A stretch of 64,000 nucleotides of DNA. Origin: BOG-908 sp964242115 (lineage in GTDB: Bacteria; Pseudomonadota; Alphaproteobacteria; Acetobacterales; Acetobacteraceae). The notes beneath the pieces were generated by a model. That model was not told where the DNA came from, searched no databases, and worked only from the letters and a program-made list of their open reading frames with translations. Positions 53,877 to 62,250 of the stretch are shown here, piece by piece. Positions within the stretch are counted from its first letter, which is position 1, and every line of letters starts with the position of its first letter. The position numbers and the translations under genes were made by a program. The DNA lies in NCBI GenBank assembly GCA_964242115.1, contig CAXSZX010000021.1, positions 19,110 through 83,109 of the forward strand, given 5' to 3'.

Positions 53877-54935
53877 TCAGTCGCCGCCCCGCCGCCACAG
53901 GAACGTCAGCTCGTGCTTGTTGTGAAACAGGTGCACCAGCCGCCCGCCCGGTATCGCGGCGAACGCTTCGGCGCTCTCGTGGTCCGCCGCACCCTGGAAC
54001 TTCACCGTGCAGACGATCCGCCCGGCGCGCCCGCTGGCGATCCACGCGCGCACCAGCGTCAGCAGCCGCGAGGGGTAGGCGATCACGTCGGAGAACAGCC
54101 AGTCCACCGGCGCCTCGGCGGCCGGGTCGATGGCAAAGGCGCTGTCCTGCCGCGCAGTCACACCCGGCATGCTTGCCACGTCCGAATGCAGCGCTGCCTT
54201 GTCCACCGCGGTGACGCGGGCGCCCAGCCGCGCCAGCGCCCAGGTCCAGCCGCCGGGTGCCGCACCCAAATCCAGGCAGGTCTCGCCGGGCATCGGCCAG
54301 GCGCGCCACAAGGTGCAGGCCTCCCACAGCTTCAGGTAGGCGCGGCTGGGCGGCCCGAGCCGGTCCTCCTCGAAGGTGACTTCGCCGTTGACGAAGGGGC
54401 TGGTCTGGGTGGGGCTGGCCAGCATGCGGTCGCGCCCGAGCAGCGTCCAGGCGCCCAGGTGGCTGTCGGGTGCTGCCACCGGGAAGCGCAGCGGCTTCGG
54501 CCGCAGCTTCGGCAGGCGGGCGGTGATCAGCGACGCGCGGCTATTGTTGTCGAACGGCAGGTAGCCCCAGTTGCGCTGGATCGCGCGCAGCGCGTCCGAC
54601 GCGGCGCCGATGGAAGCGGCCGGCACCTCGCGCGGGGCAGTCCACACGTTCAGCGCCCAGGCGGCGGGGACCGGCGGGTCCGGGGAGAGAGCCAGCAGAC
54701 CGTGCCAGGCAGTAACGGCGACCCCGCGACGGGCGAGTTCCTCGGCCAGCGTGTCGGCCTGGCCGTCGGCGGCCTGGTAGGCGGCGGCGATCAAGGTAGC
54801 GTTCGAGCCAGTTGCAAACCCACCCCGGCAATCGTTGAGGGGTGTTTCCTGCGCGCCGGCGCTCGCGGCCACAAGAGGCCAAGGTGCTCGGCAAGATCGC
54901 CAGGACGGCCGTCTTGGCGTGCGTCTGGTGCTCAT
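53877..54935 (-). CDS. rlmM: RlmM-like 23S rRNA 2'-O-methyltransferase
   Basis: A SAM-dependent methyltransferase of the RrmJ/RlmM type, which in E. coli methylates C2498 of 23S rRNA. The SAM-binding motif CLDLGAAPGGWTWAL is clear. The catalytic K-D-K-E tetrad can be placed at AYLKLWEAC, DWLFSDVIAYP, VCTVKFQG and NKHELTFLW. The N-terminal half corresponds to the THUMP-like region of RlmM. The start is uncertain. The ATG at 54935 gives 352 residues but an unusual Arg-rich N-terminus; real homology appears to begin near NATLIAAAYQAADG, about 45 residues in. Tandem with DUF423 upstream. Confidence 0.75.
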   Translation of the reverse strand: MSTRRTPRRPSWRSCRAPWPLVAASAGAQETPLNDCRGGFATGSNATLIAAAYQAADGQADTLAEELARRGVAVTAWHGLLALSPDPPVPAAWALNVWTAPREVPAASIGAASDALRAIQRNWGYLPFDNNSRASLITARLPKLRPKPLRFPVAAPDSHLGAWTLLGRDRMLASPTQTSPFVNGEVTFEEDRLGPPSRAYLKLWEACTLWRAWPMPGETCLDLGAAPGGWTWALARLGARVTAVDKAALHSDVASMPGVTARQDSAFAIDPAAEAPVDWLFSDVIAYPSRLLTLVRAWIASGRAGRIVCTVKFQGAADHESAEAFAAIPGGRLVHLFHNKHELTFLWRRGGD

Positions 54936-54939
54936 GGCG

Positions 54940-55068
54940 AAGGGAAGCAATGCCTGCTCTTTTGAAAAAAGCAGCGAAAAACTTCTGTCTCTGCTGTCGC
55001 GGACTCTCCCGCAACATACACCCCGAGGACGCAAAATTTTTGATTCGTTTTTAAAAAGAGCTGCTTGC
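54940..55068. repeat. Intergenic repeat copy 21 (complete but diverged)
   Basis: Left arm GCTCTTTTGAAAAAAGCAGC and right arm GATTCGTTTTTAAAAAGAGC have lost several pairs but keep the order. Centre GCTGTCGCGGACTCTCCC. The least canonical copy with both arms. Confidence 0.8.
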
Positions 55069-55229
55069 CTTGCCTTGCGGGCGGCCGGTCCGCTCTGGGT
55101 CATGTTTTGAAAGCATGTCGGGTCTAGCAGACGGGAATGAACATCTCGATTACGTTCCCGGTCGGCAAGGGATGGGTCAGGCAACTGCACCAGCGGGCGC
55201 AGGCGTGCACTCCGCGTCGGAAAATATCT

Positions 55230-55616
55230 TCAGAGAGTGGGGCCGGCGGCGAGCGCTGACGCTGCCAACAGCAGCCAGCCCACCATCAGCAACACGCCGC
55301 CGACAGGCGCCGTCGGCCCCGACCCCACGCCAGCCAGGTGGTTGGCATAGACCGCGCCGCAGAACAGCAGCATGCCGAGCGTGAAGCCCAGCCCGGCCAG
55401 GTTGCCGAGCGTGTGCGCCAGCGGCGGCGCCCGCATCAGCCACAGCCCCGTCAGCACCAGCGCCAAAGCGTGCCAGCCCTGCATCTGTATGGCGCTGCGC
55501 ACGGCGTCCAGCGCCTTGGCGTCCAGCCGCTGCGGCAGAGCGTGCGCGGCGGCTGCAGCCAGACCCACTGCGCCCGCGCCGGCCACTGCGCCGAGCGCCA
55601 TCCAGATCCGGCCCAT
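55230..55616 (-). CDS. DUF423 membrane protein
   Basis: A 128-residue membrane protein of the DUF423 (YgdD) family with four helices (about residues 4-25, 46-66, 70-92 and 100-122). GAVAGAGAVGLAAAAAHAL at the start and the AVYANHLAGV segment are typical. Function is unknown. The ATG at 55616 is favoured by AGGGAA 5-6 nt upstream. It is divergent from the proline iminopeptidase gene across a gap with a repeat element. Confidence 0.85.
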   Translation of the reverse strand: MGRIWMALGAVAGAGAVGLAAAAAHALPQRLDAKALDAVRSAIQMQGWHALALVLTGLWLMRAPPLAHTLGNLAGLGFTLGMLLFCGAVYANHLAGVGSGPTAPVGGVLLMVGWLLLAASALAAGPTL

Positions 55617-55657
55617 GCGTGTTCCCTCATGCCAAAGGGCATTACGCAACAACGGCC

Positions 55658-55803
55658 AAAAGCAAGCAGGTGTTTTTTGAAAAAAGCACCAAAAGACTTT
55701 TGTCCCTGTAGGTATGCCGGGATGGCACGCGTCGTTTCAGCCGTCCGCGACAGATGCACAAAAGCTTTTTGCTGCTTTTTCTCGAAAAGAAGGTTCTTGC
55801 TCG
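55658..55803. repeat. Intergenic repeat copy 22 (complete, different stem pairs)
   Basis: The left stem is closed by GGTG and CACC instead of GGTTC and GAACC, an example of paired change. Right stem GCTGCTTTTTC facing GAAAAGAAG. Centre longer than usual, ending GCCGTCCGCGACAG (reversed type). Divergent gap. Confidence 0.88.
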
Positions 55804-55893
55804 CTCTGCCGGCGTTGCCGCAGCGCACATCTGCTCGACGGCCAGCCTCTCCCCATTCTACTCTTCGTCCAGCTCAGGCAATATACGATCCAC

Positions 55894-56844
55894 ATGCCAC
55901 GCGGCGACCTGTTCCCCGAAATCGGGCCATTCGAGACCGGCTACCTGCCGCTGACCGATGGCCACGTGATGTATTGGGAGCAGGTGGGCAATCCGCGCGG
56001 CCGGCCGGTGCTGTTCCTGCACGGCGGCCCAGGTGCGGGCGCCGGCGCCGTGCACCGTCGCTTTTTCGACCCCACGCACTGGCGCATCGTCATCTTCGAC
56101 CAGCGCGGCGCCGGCCGGTCCCGCCCGCTGGGCAGCCTGGACGCCAACACTACCGGACACCTGGTGGGTGACATCGAGCGGCTACGCATCTACCTCGGTC
56201 TCGAGCGCTGGCTGCTGTTTGGCGGCTCGTGGGGATCCACTTTGGCGCTGGCCTATGCCCAGGCACACGTGGCCCAAGTGGTGGGGCTGGTGCTGCGCGG
56301 CGTGTTCCTCGGCCGCCAGCGCGAGGTGGACTGGTTCCTGCACGGCCTGGCGCAGGTTTTTCCCGACGCGCACGCCGCCTTTGCCGGCTTCCTGCCGCCG
56401 CACGAGCGTGCCGACCTGCTGGGCAGCTACCTGCGCCGTCTGACAGACGCCGACCCGGCCGTGCACATGGCCGCCGCCCGCGCGTGGTCCATCTACGAGG
56501 GGTCCTGCAGCACGTTGCTGCCCAGCCCGGATACCGTGAGCTCGTTCGCCGGCGACCGCACCGCGCTCGGGCTGGCGCGCATCGAGGCGCACTACTTCGC
56601 CCATAACCTGTTCCTGCCGGCATGTGGGCTGCTGGGGCGGATGGAAGCGATCGGCCACCTGCCGGGCGAGATCGTGCAGGGGCGCTACGACATGGTCTGC
56701 CCCGCGGTCACCGCCTTCGACCTGGCGGCGCACTGGCCGGCGGCGCGGCTGACGATCATCCCCGATGCCGGGCACTCGGCGCTGGAGCCCGGGGTGCGGC
56801 GGGCGCTGGTGGCGGCAGTGGAACGCTTCCGGCACCGCGTCTAG
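55894..56844 (+). CDS. pip: Proline iminopeptidase
   Basis: A 316-residue alpha/beta-hydrolase releasing N-terminal proline from peptides (family S33). The oxyanion motif HGGPG is at 43-47. The nucleophile S112 sits in GGSWGS, the catalytic Asp in GRYDMVCP and the catalytic His in DAGHSALEP. IFDQRGAGRS and AWSIYEGS are also conserved. The ATG at 55894 begins the standard MPRGDLFPEIGPFETGYL-type N-terminus. A cytosolic location is expected (no signal peptide). It stands alone; DUF4142 follows after 231 bp with a decayed repeat arm. Confidence 0.93.
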   Translation: MPRGDLFPEIGPFETGYLPLTDGHVMYWEQVGNPRGRPVLFLHGGPGAGAGAVHRRFFDPTHWRIVIFDQRGAGRSRPLGSLDANTTGHLVGDIERLRIYLGLERWLLFGGSWGSTLALAYAQAHVAQVVGLVLRGVFLGRQREVDWFLHGLAQVFPDAHAAFAGFLPPHERADLLGSYLRRLTDADPAVHMAAARAWSIYEGSCSTLLPSPDTVSSFAGDRTALGLARIEAHYFAHNLFLPACGLLGRMEAIGHLPGEIVQGRYDMVCPAVTAFDLAAHWPAARLTIIPDAGHSALEPGVRRALVAAVERFRHRV

Positions 56845-56942
56845 AGGATCATCCGACCAAACCGGATACAGATGCTCGCTACAACAAATAGCTAGCGCAT
56901 TTTACGGCCTGTTACCGCTTCAACGGGGTCGGAAGACGCTCT

Positions 56943-57003
56943 AGGCAAGTCTTGTTTGGGGGCGGGAAGAAGCAAAAACTTTTGTGAGTGCCGTCGCGGA
57001 CCT
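56943..57003. repeat. Intergenic repeat copy 23 (decayed left arm)
   Basis: GGCAAGTCTTGTTTGG, then GAAGAAGCAAAAACTTTTGTG and GCCGTCGCGGACC. The hairpin is largely lost and no right arm is present. Lies between pip and the DUF4142 gene. Confidence 0.7.
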
Positions 57004-57075
57004 TTCTGCACGGCCCGACGTTGCACGCTCGAACGGCGCCGCCACGTGCGTGTGCCGAAACACGGAGTTTTTCAG

Positions 57076-57666
57076 ATGAAAACGATGCTCGCACGTTCCA
57101 CCGCCCTGATCCTGCCGCTGGTGTTAGCGACTGGCGCGCTCGCACAGGCGCCTACGCCCGCCGCGCCGCCGAACGCTGCCCCGAACTCTGCGATGATGGC
57201 GCCCTCGGCCAGCTCGCCCATGGCTCCTGAAGGATCGGCGAAGCTGTCGAAGGTGGACAAGGAGTTCGTCACCAAGGCAGCCCAAGGCGGCCTGGCAGAA
57301 GTGCAGATGGCCCAGCTCGCGCAGCAGAAGGGCGACGACGGGGTGAAGACCTTCGCCCAGGCGATGATCAGCGACCACACGCCGGCCAACGAGAAGCTGG
57401 CGCAGATCGCTACTTCGAAGGGGATGACGGCGCCTACCGACCCGAGCGCCGCGCAGCAGAAGATGCTGGCCAAGTTGCAGGGTTTGAGCGGCGACAAGTT
57501 CGACAAGACCTACATCAGCGGCCAGGTGCGTGCGCACGAGGCGATGCTGAAGCTGTTCGAGCGCGAGTCGACCAACGGCAAGGATGCGGACCTGAAGGCG
57601 TTTGCGGACAGCACCGTGCCGGTAATCCAGAAGCACATCACGATGGCGCAGAACGTAAAAGGCTGA
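57076..57666 (+). CDS. DUF4142 exported protein
   Basis: A 196-residue protein with a Sec signal peptide (residues 1-23, cut after GALAQA), a Pro/Ala/Ser linker and a DUF4142 helical domain (about 58-196). The domain pattern DKEFVTKAAQGGLAEVQMAQLA, MISDHTPANEKLAQIA and YISGQVRAHEAMLKLF with a final KHITMAQ is clear. The family is ferritin-like in helix pattern and periplasmic; its role is unknown, and links to envelope stress have been suggested for relatives. It stands alone, with a repeat element starting at its stop codon. Confidence 0.88.
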   Translation: MKTMLARSTALILPLVLATGALAQAPTPAAPPNAAPNSAMMAPSASSPMAPEGSAKLSKVDKEFVTKAAQGGLAEVQMAQLAQQKGDDGVKTFAQAMISDHTPANEKLAQIATSKGMTAPTDPSAAQQKMLAKLQGLSGDKFDKTYISGQVRAHEAMLKLFERESTNGKDADLKAFADSTVPVIQKHITMAQNVKG

Positions 57667-57796
57667 GGCAAGCAGCTTTTTCTTCAAAGGTAGAATCAAG
57701 AAACTTTTGTCGCCTTAGGCGCCCCGTGCGAGAGAGAGTCCTCGACAGCGGTGACAAAAGTTTTTTGCTTTTTATCTTTAAAAAAGAAGCGTTTCC
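57667..57796. repeat. Intergenic repeat copy 24 (complete; supplies the end of the amidase gene)
   Basis: Left arm GCTTTTTCTTCAAAGGTAG is eroded. Right arm TTTTTTGCTTTTTATCTTTA with AAAAAAGAAGCG. Centre of the reversed type, TCCTCGACAGCGG. Read on the minus strand, its outer right arm codes the last four residues (TLLF) and the TAA stop of the amidase. Confidence 0.88.
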
Positions 57797-59124
57797 ACCG
57801 ACCCTGCAACCGAAAACAATCGCGCATCTTCCAGCGGAGGACACGTTAACATCAGCCCCGCCGGTGGCGCGTCTGGCTCATGGCACGGCAGGCTGATCGC
57901 GCAGCCGTCCAGGAAATTCACCTGTGCCGTATTGCGCAGGATCAGGTTGTTCAGCCGCTTGTAGTCGTCTTCTGCGACAAAAGCGGTAGTAACCGGTGGT
58001 GCCATCACCACGGTCGGCATCACCATTGCGTCGTAGGGCGCCAGCTCCTCCCGGAACTCCGTGATAATGGCGGCGCGCGCTTGCATCAGAACGATGTAGT
58101 CTGCGGCAGGCATGTTCGCGCCGGGCAGGATGCGGCTGGCAACGCGAGGGTCGTATCGCGCGGCGTCAGTCTGCAAAAGTCCGCGGTGCCAGGCATAGGC
58201 CTCGGCGACGGCGAAGCCGCCATGCGCGTGCGCCTGCATGATGCGGTCGAGGCAGGCGACCCGCTTGTGGACGATGCCGACACCGGCGCGGTCCAGACGC
58301 TGCACGGCGCGGTCGATCGCGCGTTCCGTGGATGCGTCCATGTCTTCGGTGACGATGTTGGTGGGGAACAGCAGGCGCAGGCTGTCGGGTGGCTTCGCGG
58401 CCGGCGCAGCAGGACGGCCGCCGGCCAGGATCGCATCGATGGTGGCGCAACACGCCACGGTGCGCGCGAGCGGGCCCACGGAATCCAGCGTCGGGGCGAG
58501 CGGCAGCACGCCGGTCAGCGGCACGCGGCGTGCTGTGGGCTTGTAGCCGACGACGCCGCAGAACGCCGCCGGGATGCGGCAGGATCCGCCGGTGTCCGTG
58601 CCGATCCCTGCCAACGCGAACCCGTCCGAGACGGAGACGGCAGCACCCGACGAGCTGCCGCCCGGTATGCGTCCCGTGCCGTCCGGCAGGCGGCCATAAG
58701 GCGCACGTGGCGTGCCGAAATGCGGGTTGATGCCGACGCCGCTGAAGGCGAACTCGGTCATGTTGGTACGGCCGACGGGGATCAGCCCGGCGGCGAGCAG
58801 GCGGGCGACGACGGTCGCGTGGGCCGCGGCGGGTGGTGCGGCGGCCAGCACTACCGAGCCGGCCGCCGTGGGCTCGCCCGCCACGTCCAGCAGGTCCTTC
58901 AGGCTGATGGGGATGCCGGCGAGCGGGCCGGGAGCTCGGCCAACTCGGCGCAGGGCGTCCATCGCGTCGGCCGAGGCGCGCGCCTGGTCATGATAGACAC
59001 GAAGGAAGGTGCGCGCGCCCTCGCCATCCGGGGCGGCGATGCGGTCCAGGCACGCTTCTACAAGGTGACGGCTGGTGGTGCGGCCGGCGGACAGGGCCTC
59101 GGCGGCTTGGGCGATGGTGAGCAT
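57778..59124 (-). CDS. Amidase signature family protein
   Basis: A 448-residue amidase with the Ser-cisSer-Lys triad: K76 in PISLKDLLD, S157/S158 in IPGGSSSGA and the nucleophile S181 in GTDTGGSCRIPA. The family hydrolyses amide bonds in many substrates; the closest general type is the AtzF/indoleacetamide/GatA-like group, so a substrate cannot be named, and no gatBC is nearby. The normal C-terminal part is present (PPAGLMLTCPPLEDARLF). The last codons lie inside a repeat element, so the C-terminus may have been altered by it. The ATG is at 59124. It lies downstream of the TonB receptor region on the same strand. Confidence 0.87.
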   Translation of the reverse strand: MLTIAQAAEALSAGRTTSRHLVEACLDRIAAPDGEGARTFLRVYHDQARASADAMDALRRVGRAPGPLAGIPISLKDLLDVAGEPTAAGSVVLAAAPPAAAHATVVARLLAAGLIPVGRTNMTEFAFSGVGINPHFGTPRAPYGRLPDGTGRIPGGSSSGAAVSVSDGFALAGIGTDTGGSCRIPAAFCGVVGYKPTARRVPLTGVLPLAPTLDSVGPLARTVACCATIDAILAGGRPAAPAAKPPDSLRLLFPTNIVTEDMDASTERAIDRAVQRLDRAGVGIVHKRVACLDRIMQAHAHGGFAVAEAYAWHRGLLQTDAARYDPRVASRILPGANMPAADYIVLMQARAAIITEFREELAPYDAMVMPTVVMAPPVTTAFVAEDDYKRLNNLILRNTAQVNFLDGCAISLPCHEPDAPPAGLMLTCPPLEDARLFSVAGSVETLLF

Positions 59125-59255
59125 GAAGCCACCCTGAAGCGGGGCGTTCGGCGTGGCTAGTGGGGCAAGCGGGCACTATGAGGGCTGGGGCGGATCTTCG
59201 CTTTGGTCGTTGCGCGCGTGAAAGAGAAGGCGGCGACCTGTGTTATTAAGCGGCA

Positions 59256-59390
59256 AAGGAAGGAAGGCCTTCCTTTTCGAGAAAAAGAAGCAAAAAGCTT
59301 TTATCGCGGCTGTCGCGGTTCTGTCCGGCGAGCGCGCGACAGCGGAAGCAAAAGTTTTTTGCTTCTTTTTTTCAAAAAGGAAGCGCTTGC
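59256..59390. repeat. Intergenic repeat copy 25 (complete, GC palindrome centre)
   Basis: Left stem CCTTTTCGAGAAAAAG with one mismatch, right stem GCTTC facing GGAAGC. Centre GCTGTCGCGGTTCTGTCC facing GAGCGCGCGACAGCGG. Ends at the stop codon of the TonB receptor gene. Tandem gap. Confidence 0.92.
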
Positions 59391-62042
59391 CTAAAACCTG
59401 AACCCCACGCGCGCCCACAGAACACGCCCCAACACGTCGTAAGTCGACGTATCCGTATTCGTCTCGCCGTCCACCAGCGTCGGCGGCCGCGTACCCGCCA
59501 AATTGTCGATCCCCGTCATCAGCGTCACGGACGACAGCCGCCGCGACACCTCCACGTCCTGGTACACGACATCCGGCGCCTTGGTATCGAGCGACCCGGG
59601 CGGCGCACCCAGCACGCGCGCCCCGGAGATTAGCCGCCCCGTCCAGCTGAACGACCAGGCGCCACGGTCCAGAGACGCCGTCGCCCGCGACCGCACCCGC
59701 GCGTAGCTGCCCACCGCCGAGAGGCCGGGGAACGTGCCGGCATACTGGGTGAAGCCGGCCTCGCCGGCATCGTGCAGCCGGTAGGCCAGCAGCCAGTTCG
59801 TCTGCCAGTCCAGCTTCAGCGTGCCCAGCGGGGCGGCGTGTGTGCGCAGCGTTGCGCCGAACTCCACGCCGTCGGTCTTGATGGTGCCGACGTTCTCGTC
59901 GAGGCCGAGGATGTTGCTGATCTGCCCGGCGTTGCCGCCTCCGGCGATGCGGGTGACCAGGCTGCACAGCTTGCTGGAGAGGTGCGGGCTCGCGGTGCAG
60001 GCATCCGGGATCAGGTTCGGGTCGGTGTCGGCCAGCGAGTCGATCGCGTCGCGTATCCGGTAGTGGTAGTAGTCGGCGTCCAGTGTCAGCCCCGGCCAGG
60101 CTGGCGGGTTTAAGGTGACGCCCAACTCCTCGTTTTCGGACTGCTCGGGGCGCAGACGCGGGTTGCCGCCGCTCTCCACGTCGATCAGCGAAGAGGCCTG
60201 GGTGAAGCCCGGGCCGAGGCCCTGCGCACGGCAGTTGGCGTCCACCACCGGGTTGGCGTGCAGGCCGGAGCGCGCGTCGCACGGGTCGGTTATCTGCTGC
60301 TGGCTGGCGGTGATGCCGCCGAACGCCTCGGAGATGGCGGGCGGCCGGCGTGCCAGCCCGGTCAGCGCGCGCAGCGACAGGCCGGCCACCGGCGCGTAGT
60401 CCACGATTGCGCGCAGGCTGGGAAAGGTGCCGTAGCGGCTGGTCGCCGTCTCCCGCACCGCGAGCGAGAGGTCCAGCCGGTGGATCGCGGCCAGGTCGCG
60501 CAGCAGCGAGGCGGTGAGCGTGGCGTAGGCCTCCGCCGTGTCGTAGCCGCCGGAGGTGGGAGCCGCGTCGTTGCCCGCCTGGTCGCCGCGCGCGGTCACC
60601 GCGTCCACCGTGGTGGCACCGTGCTCGCGGCGCAGCTCGCCGCCCAGCACCAGCCGGACCGGGCCGCCCGGCGCCGTGAACAGCGGGCCTGCCACGCGCG
60701 CCTGGCCCACCGTCTCGGCGTAGTCCGACTGCGAGCGCGCGGTGTAGCGCAAATAGGCCAGCGCCCGTGCTGACAGCGAGCCAAGGCCGAACCAGTCCGC
60801 CGCTACGCAGCCGGACGCAGCGGCGCAGTCGCCCACGCCCACGGTCTGCAGCGCGCGCGTGAGGTTCACTTCGTTGCCGGTGACGTAGGTGTTCAGGCTC
60901 TGCCCGTGGTCGAACGACAGCGACCAGTCCCATCCCTCCTGCTCGCCCTCCAGCCCGGCCAGCACGCGCCACACCGGACCGCTAGTGGTGGTGGTCTGCG
61001 CGCCGGCCTCGCTGGCCACGCGCTCCAGCGTCACCGGCACGCCGAACGGGTTGAACGGGTCGGCGGCAGGAACGACGAAGCCGTCCGGGTTCTTCGACGT
61101 GCCGGTCAGGCCGAGCGTCTGCGGCGGCTGCTCGTTGGTCGCCCTACGCTGGGTGTAGAGCAGCTCGACGTCGGCTGAGACGTCGTCGGTGAGCGGGGTG
61201 TCGGCGTCGAAGTAGGCCGTTTCGCGCTGCAGCCCGCCCTGCAGGGTGCGGTCGTGCGCGAAGTCGTAGCCGTCGGTGAGCGGGTCGTAGGCGCGGGTAG
61301 TCCGGCCACCGAGCGCCAGCGCGTCGATGCCGTCGGCCACCGCGTGGCCGCCTGGCGCCGCCGGGCTGCCGAACAGGGTGGAGCCCGGGCCGGCCTGCGC
61401 GATCGGGTCGGCGGACCACGAGCGGCTATCCTGCGCCACCGCGCCGCGCTGGAAGTAGTCCAGGCCGAACGCCACGTGGCCGCCGCCAAAGCTGCGCCCG
61501 CCGGTCAGGCTGATGTCGGCGGTGCCGTCGCCGCCGGCGCCGGCCGCCGCGCCGTAGCTGTCCAAATGCAGCCCGTCGACGTGGTCCTTCAGCACCACGT
61601 TGACCACGCCGGCCACCGCGTCGGCGGCGTATTGCGGCTGCGCGCCGTCGCGCAAAACCTCCACGTGGTCGATGATGCCGAGCGGGATGTCGTTGAGGTC
61701 CACCGCCTCGTCGGTCTGGATGCCGCTGAGCACGAAGCGCTTGCCGTCCACCAGCACCAGGGTGCGGTCGAAGTTGAGGTTACGCAGGTCGATGAAGTAC
61801 TCGCCGAAGCCGCCGTCGTTCTGCGCGTTGTTGATGCCCTGCGAGCCGAAGGCGGGCACCTGGTCCAGCAGCGCGCCCAGGCTGGAGACGCCGCTGCGGG
61901 CGATGTCGCCGGCGCTGAGCACGGTGGTGCCGACGGGCTGCGTGGACGCGGCGGGCGCGGTGACGGTGATCTGCTCGACAGGCTGGGCCGCGGCGGCCCC
62001 GGCAGCGCAGGACAGGAGCAGGACGGAAGCGTAGGTGTTCAC
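59391..62042 (-). CDS. TonB-dependent outer-membrane receptor
   Basis: An 883-residue receptor. After a signal sequence (residues about 1-19) comes the TonB box region (VEQITVTAPA). The plug domain (about 35-155) shows ALLDQVPAFGSQG, RTLVLVDGKRFV, IDHVEVLRDGAQPQYAADAV and GVVNVVLKD. The barrel ends in aromatic GRVLWARVGFRF. Four cysteines in the barrel loops may form disulfides (DCAAASGC; CDARSG with NCRAQG). The ligand is not evident: no neighbouring uptake genes were seen, and siderophore, heme or carbohydrate transport are all possible. The start is a GTG at 62042 without a clear Shine-Dalgarno. The signal sequence contains LLSC, which resembles a lipobox but is probably incidental. Confidence 0.88.
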   Translation of the reverse strand: MNTYASVLLLSCAAGAAAAQPVEQITVTAPAASTQPVGTTVLSAGDIARSGVSSLGALLDQVPAFGSQGINNAQNDGGFGEYFIDLRNLNFDRTLVLVDGKRFVLSGIQTDEAVDLNDIPLGIIDHVEVLRDGAQPQYAADAVAGVVNVVLKDHVDGLHLDSYGAAAGAGGDGTADISLTGGRSFGGGHVAFGLDYFQRGAVAQDSRSWSADPIAQAGPGSTLFGSPAAPGGHAVADGIDALALGGRTTRAYDPLTDGYDFAHDRTLQGGLQRETAYFDADTPLTDDVSADVELLYTQRRATNEQPPQTLGLTGTSKNPDGFVVPAADPFNPFGVPVTLERVASEAGAQTTTTSGPVWRVLAGLEGEQEGWDWSLSFDHGQSLNTYVTGNEVNLTRALQTVGVGDCAAASGCVAADWFGLGSLSARALAYLRYTARSQSDYAETVGQARVAGPLFTAPGGPVRLVLGGELRREHGATTVDAVTARGDQAGNDAAPTSGGYDTAEAYATLTASLLRDLAAIHRLDLSLAVRETATSRYGTFPSLRAIVDYAPVAGLSLRALTGLARRPPAISEAFGGITASQQQITDPCDARSGLHANPVVDANCRAQGLGPGFTQASSLIDVESGGNPRLRPEQSENEELGVTLNPPAWPGLTLDADYYHYRIRDAIDSLADTDPNLIPDACTASPHLSSKLCSLVTRIAGGGNAGQISNILGLDENVGTIKTDGVEFGATLRTHAAPLGTLKLDWQTNWLLAYRLHDAGEAGFTQYAGTFPGLSAVGSYARVRSRATASLDRGAWSFSWTGRLISGARVLGAPPGSLDTKAPDVVYQDVEVSRRLSSVTLMTGIDNLAGTRPPTLVDGETNTDTSTYDVLGRVLWARVGFRF

Positions 62043-62111
62043 ACGGCGCAGGTGCGCTGGGCGACGTTAACAGGTCAATTCGGGAAACAATCTCTACGCG
62101 GAAACTTCACA

Positions 62112-62250
62112 AAGCAAGCAAGCGGTTCTTTTTTGAAAAAAAGAACCAAAAAACTTTTGCTTCCGCTGTCGCGCGCTCGCCAAAAAGAACCGCGACAGCG
62201 GAGACAAAAGCTTTTTGCTTCTTTTTCTCGAAAAAGAAGCGCTTGCTTGC
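62112..62250. repeat. Intergenic repeat copy 26 (complete, GC palindrome centre)
   Basis: Left stem closed by GGTTC/GAACC, right stem GCTTCTTTTTC facing GAAAAAGAAGC. Centre GCTGTCGCGCGCTCGCC facing CCGCGACAGCGG with GAGAC. Ends at the stop codon of the fatty acid hydroxylase gene. Tandem gap. Confidence 0.94.

Noticed and set aside
54835..55110. Plus-strand open frames between the RlmM-like and DUF423 genes
   Set aside because: They run through diverged repeat copy 21 and have no ribosome binding site or recognisable domain.
62020..62042. Lipoprotein signal (LLSC) on the TonB-dependent receptor
   Set aside because: Outer-membrane barrels of this family are not normally lipidated, and the hydrophobic segment also fits signal peptidase I cleavage a few residues on.
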